A DNA stretch of 18,824 nucleotides. Origin: Comamonadaceae bacterium (GTDB taxonomy: Bacteria > Pseudomonadota > Gammaproteobacteria > Burkholderiales > Burkholderiaceae). Location: the NCBI GenBank assembly GCA_947377705.1, contig CANCGU010000027.1, forward strand, positions 1-18,824, read 5' to 3'. Shown here piece after piece: positions 14,842 to 18,824 of this stretch. How positions within the stretch are numbered: the stretch's first letter is position 1; every line of letters starts with the position of its first letter. A model generated the notes under the pieces. The model had not been told where the DNA came from. It was given only the letters and a program-made list of their open reading frames with translations, and made no database searches. Position numbers and translations under genes: made by a program.

Positions 14842-14887
14842 ACTGCGGCCTGCATTTTTTCAGGGTGACATCTTTCTCCGACAGCGG

Positions 14888-14965
14888 ATCAGGCGGTGAG
14901 GGTGTGGCGGCTGACGATTTCTGGTACCCCAGCATGAGGAAGCCGCCACCCCCTCATCGCCTGAT
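14888..14965 (-). repeat. Hairpin unit 2: 24-bp stem, same 30-nt loop inverted
   Basis: Arms 14888-14911 and 14942-14965 pair at 22 of 24 positions, with one more as G·T, around a 30-nt loop at 14912-14941. The loop is the exact reverse complement of the unit 1 loop. Unit length and arm/loop proportions are the same as unit 1 (24/30/24), and the two units are separated by 46 nt. The stem sequence differs from unit 1 while pairing is kept, so structure rather than sequence is conserved in the arms. It lies 38 nt beyond the urtE stop. Nothing else is recognisable in the 46-nt spacer apart from a run of six T. Confidence 0.85.
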
Positions 14966-15003
14966 GCCCTCCGGCGCGAAACCTTCACGAGCGAGATCAA
15001 ACC

Positions 15004-15729
15004 TCAGATAGCAACCAACTGACGTACGTTATCCCGCTGCATATCCGAACCTAAGCCACGCGCAATCACCTCGCCGCGTTCCATCACCAAGTAGTCGTCT
15101 GCCAATTCTTCGGCAAAGTCGTAATACTGCTCGCACAGCAAGATGGCCATGTCACCACGACTGGCCAACATGCGAATCACGCGGCCAATGTCTTTGATGA
15201 TGCTGGGCTGAATGCCCTCGGTCGGTTCATCTAGCACCAGCAGCTTGGGGCCTGAGGCCAAGGCCCGCGCAATGGCGAGTTGCTGTTGTTGACCGCCTGA
15301 TAAATCACCGCCACGGCGATGGAGCATTTGTTTGAGCACAGGGAACAGTTCAAACAACTCAGCCGGAATATCCGTGCCTGCAGGTTGTGTAGCGAGGCCC
15401 ATGCGCAAGTTGTCTTCTACCGTCAGGCGCGCAAAGATTTCGCGACCCTGTGGCACATAGCCGATGCCTGCGCGCGCACGTTCGTACGGTGCGGCACGCT
15501 CGATGGATTGACCGTTAAAGGTGATGTTGCCATCACGAATGGGCACAGCGCCCATGAGTGATTTAAGCAAGGTGGTTTTGCCAACGCCGTTGCGACCGAG
15601 TAGCACGGTGATGCGGCCTAAGTTGGCTTCAAAGCTCACATCGCGCAGGATGTGCGAGCCACCATAAAACTGGTTGATGTGAGAGGCTTGGAGTAATGGC
15701 ATATCTAAAGGCATGTCGTGTGTTTGCAT
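15004..15729 (-). CDS. urtE: Urea ABC transporter ATP-binding subunit UrtE
   Basis: One of the two cytoplasmic ATPases of the high-affinity urea importer UrtABCDE, LivF-like, 241 residues. Walker A is GRNGVGKTT at 45-53, the signature LSGGQQQQLAIARAL begins at 143, and Walker B LLVLDEP is at 163-169, followed by TEGIQPSII, a run usual for UrtE. The opening NQFYGGSHILRDVSF is also typical. The ATG at 15729 was kept; internal ATGs at codons 6 and 10 are alternatives, and none has a clear ribosome site. It begins 14 nt after the urtD stop and is the last gene of the urt operon as seen here. Downstream lies the paired hairpin element and then convergent ureD. Confidence 0.96.
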   Translation of the reverse strand: MQTHDMPLDMPLLQASHINQFYGGSHILRDVSFEANLGRITVLLGRNGVGKTTLLKSLMGAVPIRDGNITFNGQSIERAAPYERARAGIGYVPQGREIFARLTVEDNLRMGLATQPAGTDIPAELFELFPVLKQMLHRRGGDLSGGQQQQLAIARALASGPKLLVLDEPTEGIQPSIIKDIGRVIRMLASRGDMAILLCEQYYDFAEELADDYLVMERGEVIARGLGSDMQRDNVRQLVAI

Positions 15730-15743
15730 AGTGAACGTCAGAG

Positions 15744-16616
15744 TTAGCGGCCCAGATACACCTCAATCACGCGCTCGTCGGCTTGCACTTGTGCCAACGT
15801 GCCTTGCGCCAACACCGAGCCGTCGCATAACACGGTGACGATGTCGGAGATGGTGTTGATGAAGCTCATGTCGTGCTCCACCACCATCAGCGAGTGTTTG
15901 CCTTTGAGGGTCAAGAAAAGTTCGGCTGTGCGCTCGGTTTCAAAGTCAGTCATGCCGGCCACCGGCTCGTCGAGCAGCAAAAGCTTGGGGTCTTGCATGA
16001 GCAACATGCCAATCTCCAGCCACTGTTTTTGGCCGTGGCTGAGGTTGCCAGCTTGACGCGTGACGCTGTCTTCCAAGTGGATGGTGTGCAGCACGTCGCT
16101 CAAGCGGTCGCGTTGCGTGCCGTTGAGTTTGAAGAACATCGAGGCCGCCACGCCCTTGTGGGTTTTCAAAGCCAGCTCTAAATTTTCAAACACGCTCAGG
16201 TGTTCAAACACCGTGGGCTTTTGAAATTTGCGACCAATGCCCAGTTGCGCAATTTCGGGTTCGTTGTGGCGCAGCAAGTCAATGGTGCTGCCAAAAAAAA
16301 CTTGACCTGAGTCGGGTTTGGTTTTGCCGGTGATGATGTCCATCATCGTGGTCTTGCCCGCCCCGTTAGGGCCGATGATGCAGCGCAACTCACCCGGTGC
16401 AATGTCGAGTGACAAACCATTGATGGCTTTGAAACCATCGAAGCTCACATGCACATCTTCTAAATACAAGATGCGGCCATGCGTCAGGTCTAAGCTGCCA
16501 GGTTCATGCACTCGGCCAAAGCCCGCGCTGCGGTCGCCGGAGTTCACCTCGGTCATCACGCGCGCCTGGTGTGTGGCCAAGCGCGTGGTGCCTTCTTCAA
16601 ACAGATCGGGGGTCAT
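15744..16616 (-). CDS. urtD: Urea ABC transporter ATP-binding subunit UrtD
   Basis: Second ATPase of the urea importer, LivG-like, 290 residues. Walker A is GPNGAGKTT at 82-90, the signature LSHGQKQWLEIGMLL begins at 192, Walker B LLLLDEP is at 212-218 followed by VAGMTDFETE, and the switch histidine is in VVEHDM. The H in LSHGQ in place of the usual G is a feature of UrtD proteins. An N-terminal extension of about 45 residues precedes the ATPase fold. I chose the ATG at 16616 because it overlaps the urtC stop by 4 nt (ATGA coupling); the longer frame to 16727 runs into urtC. It would pair with UrtE on the UrtBC membrane domains. Confidence 0.96.
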   Translation of the reverse strand: MTPDLFEEGTTRLATHQARVMTEVNSGDRSAGFGRVHEPGSLDLTHGRILYLEDVHVSFDGFKAINGLSLDIAPGELRCIIGPNGAGKTTMMDIITGKTKPDSGQVFFGSTIDLLRHNEPEIAQLGIGRKFQKPTVFEHLSVFENLELALKTHKGVAASMFFKLNGTQRDRLSDVLHTIHLEDSVTRQAGNLSHGQKQWLEIGMLLMQDPKLLLLDEPVAGMTDFETERTAELFLTLKGKHSLMVVEHDMSFINTISDIVTVLCDGSVLAQGTLAQVQADERVIEVYLGR

Positions 16617-17746
16617 GCGCGCTCCTCTGCTTTTGTTTTGGTGCTGAGTTTTTGTATCAAGCCCACCACGCCCTGTGGCATGTACAGCGTCACACCGATG
16701 AACAAGGCACCTAAGAAATACAACCAAAACTCAGGTGCCGTCACTGTCAACCAGCTTTTCATGCCGTTGACCAAGAACGCGCCGACGATGGGACCTATCA
16801 GCGACGCACGGCCACCCACCGCGGCCCACACCGCCATTTCAATCGAGTTGGCAGGGCTCATTTCGCTGGGGTTGATGATGCCCACTTGGGGCACATACAA
16901 AGCACCCGCAATGCCGCACATCACCGCAGAGATGACCCAGATGGTCAGCTTGTAGGGCAGGGGCGAGTAGCCCGAAAACATCACGCGGCTTTCTGCGTCG
17001 CGAATGGCTTGCAGTACGCGGCCAAATTTGCTTTGCACCAACCAGCGGGCAAACAAAAAGCTCATCAGCAGCGCCCAACCCGTCAGCACAAACAAGGTCA
17101 TGCGCATGGCGGGTGTGGCAATGGGCAAGTCCAAGATGCGTTTGAAATCGGTGAAGCCGTTGTTGCCACCAAAGCCCGTTTCGTTACGGAAGAACAGCAG
17201 CATGGCCGCAAACGTCATGGCCTGCGTGATGATGGAGAAGTACACGCCCTTGATGCGCGAGCGAAATGCGAAGTAGCCAAACACAAAGGCCAACAGGCCT
17301 GGCACCAACACAATCAGCAACAGCGTGGCAAGGAAGCTGTCGCTGAAGGTCCAATGCCAAGGCAAGGTTTTCCAATCGAGGAACACCATGAAGTCGGGCA
17401 GGTTGCTTTTGTAGTTGCCGTCGGTGCCAATTTGGCGCATGAGGTACATGCCCATCACATAGCCACCCAGCGCAAAGAACAAACCGTGACCCAGCGACAA
17501 GATGCCGGTGTAGCCCCAAATCAAATCCATGGCGAGCGCGCAGATGGCGTAGCACATGATCTTGCCCACCAAAGCCACGGCGTAGTCGCTCATGTGGAAC
17601 ACGCTGCCTGCGGGTACCCACAGGTTGAGCACAGGCACGATGGCGCACACGGTGATGAACGCCGCCAAGAAAAGCATCCAAGCTTTTGTGCCTAACAAAG
17701 CGGGCGCATCTGGCAGTTGGCGCGAAGAAGAGTTGTGTGTGGTCAT
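16613..17746 (-). CDS. urtC: Urea ABC transporter permease UrtC
   Basis: Inner-membrane permease of the urea importer, LivM-like, 377 residues. About ten hydrophobic segments are visible. Motifs typical of the branched-chain/urea permease family are SLGHGLFFALGGYVMGMYLM around residue 84, SRIKGVYFSIITQAM around 168, and the cytoplasmic coupling region RDAESRVMFSGYSPLPYKL around 248. A short polar N-terminus precedes the first helix. It starts 1 nt after the urtB stop and overlaps urtD by 4 nt, so urtB, urtC and urtD are translationally coupled. It partners with UrtB to form the urea channel. Confidence 0.96.
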   Translation of the reverse strand: MTTHNSSSRQLPDAPALLGTKAWMLFLAAFITVCAIVPVLNLWVPAGSVFHMSDYAVALVGKIMCYAICALAMDLIWGYTGILSLGHGLFFALGGYVMGMYLMRQIGTDGNYKSNLPDFMVFLDWKTLPWHWTFSDSFLATLLLIVLVPGLLAFVFGYFAFRSRIKGVYFSIITQAMTFAAMLLFFRNETGFGGNNGFTDFKRILDLPIATPAMRMTLFVLTGWALLMSFLFARWLVQSKFGRVLQAIRDAESRVMFSGYSPLPYKLTIWVISAVMCGIAGALYVPQVGIINPSEMSPANSIEMAVWAAVGGRASLIGPIVGAFLVNGMKSWLTVTAPEFWLYFLGALFIGVTLYMPQGVVGLIQKLSTKTKAEERA

Positions 17747-17747
17747 G

Positions 17748-18824
17748 TCATGCCTCCGCGCTGCGGCCTTTCATGGCAAAAATGCCTTGGGGACGTTTTT
17801 GGATGAACACGATGATGAACACCAACACCGCAATCTTGGCCAGTACCGCACCGGCCACACCTTCGAGCAATTTATTCATCAAGCCCAGGCCCATCGCCGC
17901 GTACACCGTGCCAGCGAGTTGGCCCACGCCGCCCAACACCACCACCATGAAGGCGTCGACGATGTAGCTTTGGCCGAGGTCGGGCCCCACGTTGCCGATT
18001 TGGCTGAGGGCACAACCGGCCAGGCCCGCGATGCCGCAGCCGAGTGAGAACGCGTAGGTGTCAATGCGCGCGGTGTTCACGCCCAAGGCCGAAGCCATGG
18101 GGCGGTTTTGGGTGACGCCGCGCACGAACAAGCCCAACCGTGTTTGGCTGATCAACAGCGTCATGCCCACCAACACAAACAAGGCAAAGCCAATGATGAC
18201 CAAACGGTTGTAGGGCAGCGAGAGGTTGGCCAGCAGTTGCACGCTGCCACTCATCCAGGAGGGGTTTTCAACGCCCACGTTTTGCGCGCCAAATAGGCTA
18301 CGCACACCTTGCATCAACACCAAGCTGATGCCCCAGGTGGCCAGCAGTGTTTCGAGGGGGCGGCCATACAAGTGGCGCAACACCAAACGCTCCAGCACCG
18401 CGCCCACGAGGGCCGCAGCGAGGAACGAGGCAGGCACGGCCACCAGCAAATACGCGTCAAACATGCCGGGCAAATACTGGCGAAACACACCTTGCACCAC
18501 GTAGGTGGCGTAGGCGCCAATCATCATCAGCTCGCCGTGCGCCATGTTGATGACGCCCATCAAACCGTAGGTGATGGCGAGACCTAAGGCCACCAACAAC
18601 AAAATGGAACCTAAGCTGATGCCTGTGAACAAGGCGCCGAGTTTTTCACCCCAGTTCAATGCGGCTTGAATGGTAAGCAGTGAGGTTTGCAGCTGAGCTC
18701 GAACCTTTTTGTCTTCCTCTTGGCTCAAACGTTGGTTGAGCAAGAGTTGGGTGTCGGGCGTTTGGCTGTCGGCCAAAGTTTTGGCTGAGGCAAAGCGCTC
18801 GTCGGCGTTGTCGCTGTTCAGCAA
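17748..18824 (-). CDS. urtB: Urea ABC transporter permease UrtB (5' end outside window)
   Basis: Second inner-membrane permease of the urea importer, LivH-like. 358 codons are visible and the coding frame is still open at the right edge, so the N-terminus is missing. The first about 60 visible residues (RFASAKTLADSQ, RLSQEEDKKVRAQLQ) belong to the helical N-terminal extension characteristic of UrtB. The permease part follows from GISLGSILLLVALGLAITYGLMGVINMAHGELMM, with GVNTARIDTYAFSLGCGIAGLAG and FIQKRPQGIFAMKGR at the end. A frame starting at the edge looks complete only because a TTG falls there. urtA, expected upstream, would lie beyond the window. Confidence 0.95.
   Translation of the reverse strand: MLNSDNADERFASAKTLADSQTPDTQLLLNQRLSQEEDKKVRAQLQTSLLTIQAALNWGEKLGALFTGISLGSILLLVALGLAITYGLMGVINMAHGELMMIGAYATYVVQGVFRQYLPGMFDAYLLVAVPASFLAAALVGAVLERLVLRHLYGRPLETLLATWGISLVLMQGVRSLFGAQNVGVENPSWMSGSVQLLANLSLPYNRLVIIGFALFVLVGMTLLISQTRLGLFVRGVTQNRPMASALGVNTARIDTYAFSLGCGIAGLAGCALSQIGNVGPDLGQSYIVDAFMVVVLGGVGQLAGTVYAAMGLGLMNKLLEGVAGAVLAKIAVLVFIIVFIQKRPQGIFAMKGRSAEA

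Noticed and set aside
14764..14860. Unit 1 plus the T-run as an intrinsic terminator of ureD
   Set aside because: A 30-nt loop and a 13-nt gap between the stem end (14841) and TTTTTT (14855-14860) do not fit a normal intrinsic terminator. The smaller TGC/GCA pairing before the T-run is only three base pairs.
14764..14965. Hairpin pair as a CRISPR array or integron attC sites
   Set aside because: There are only two units, in inverted rather than direct orientation, with no spacers or cas genes. The loop rather than the stem is conserved, and no attC core sites or integrase are visible.
16886..17695. Plus-strand 269-codon open frame over urtC
   Set aside because: It is an antisense shadow of a clearly conserved permease; rich in H and Q from reverse-read codons and without domain features.

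Overview
The window reads as a chromosomal segment of a betaproteobacterium, most likely order Burkholderiales, family Comamonadaceae (a Limnohabitans/Rhodoferax-type freshwater bacterium). This is an inference from protein style and gene content: Urt urea transporter, UreD, PanD, an AmpG-like permease, and a dioxygenase/b561/YceI cluster. No rRNA or tRNA was seen. Most of the window is densely coding and moderately G+C rich (37 of 60 bases at 14041-14100). The stretch from about 6130 to 9900 is visibly richer in A+T (27 of 60 G+C at 7081-7140).

Layout. 1-1016 (-): 5' part of an AmpG-type permease, cut by the window edge. 1053-1892 (+): exported M48 metalloprotease. 1897-3481 (-): MBL-fold hydrolase behind a LysR regulator. 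3575-6094 (+): a compact operon divergent from the LysR gene, encoding a DODA/LigB-type dioxygenase, cytochrome b561 and two periplasmic YceI proteins; a perfect inverted repeat at the LysR start is the likely operator. 6132-8521 (-): response regulator plus hybrid histidine kinase. 8627-9811 (-): four small genes, namely a regulator reduced to its DNA-binding part, a small exported protein and two tiny membrane proteins. Their two start regions share a 39-bp direct repeat. 9965-13770 (-): panD, an HI0933-type flavoprotein and a TonB-dependent receptor. 13908-14741 (+): ureD alone. 15004-18824 (-): urtB (partial), urtC, urtD and urtE, tightly coupled and convergent with ureD.

How the genes work together. 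UrtBCDE would import urea and UreD helps load nickel into urease, but no other urease gene lies in the window. The dioxygenase operon pairs a ring-cleaving or redox enzyme with a membrane b-type cytochrome and two lipid/quinone-binding periplasmic proteins under probable LysR control. The two-component pair may control the neighbouring small-protein genes.

Most striking structure: between the convergent ends of ureD and urtE lie two 78-nt hairpin units (14764-14841 and 14888-14965). Each has a 24-bp stem and a 30-nt loop. The loops are perfect reverse complements of each other, while the stem sequences differ almost completely between units yet still pair internally. This is a conserved-loop, covarying-stem element in inverted duplicate that I cannot match to a known repeat class. 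The longest stretch without a gene is this 262-nt gap (14742-15003); no gene-free stretch exceeds 300 nt.
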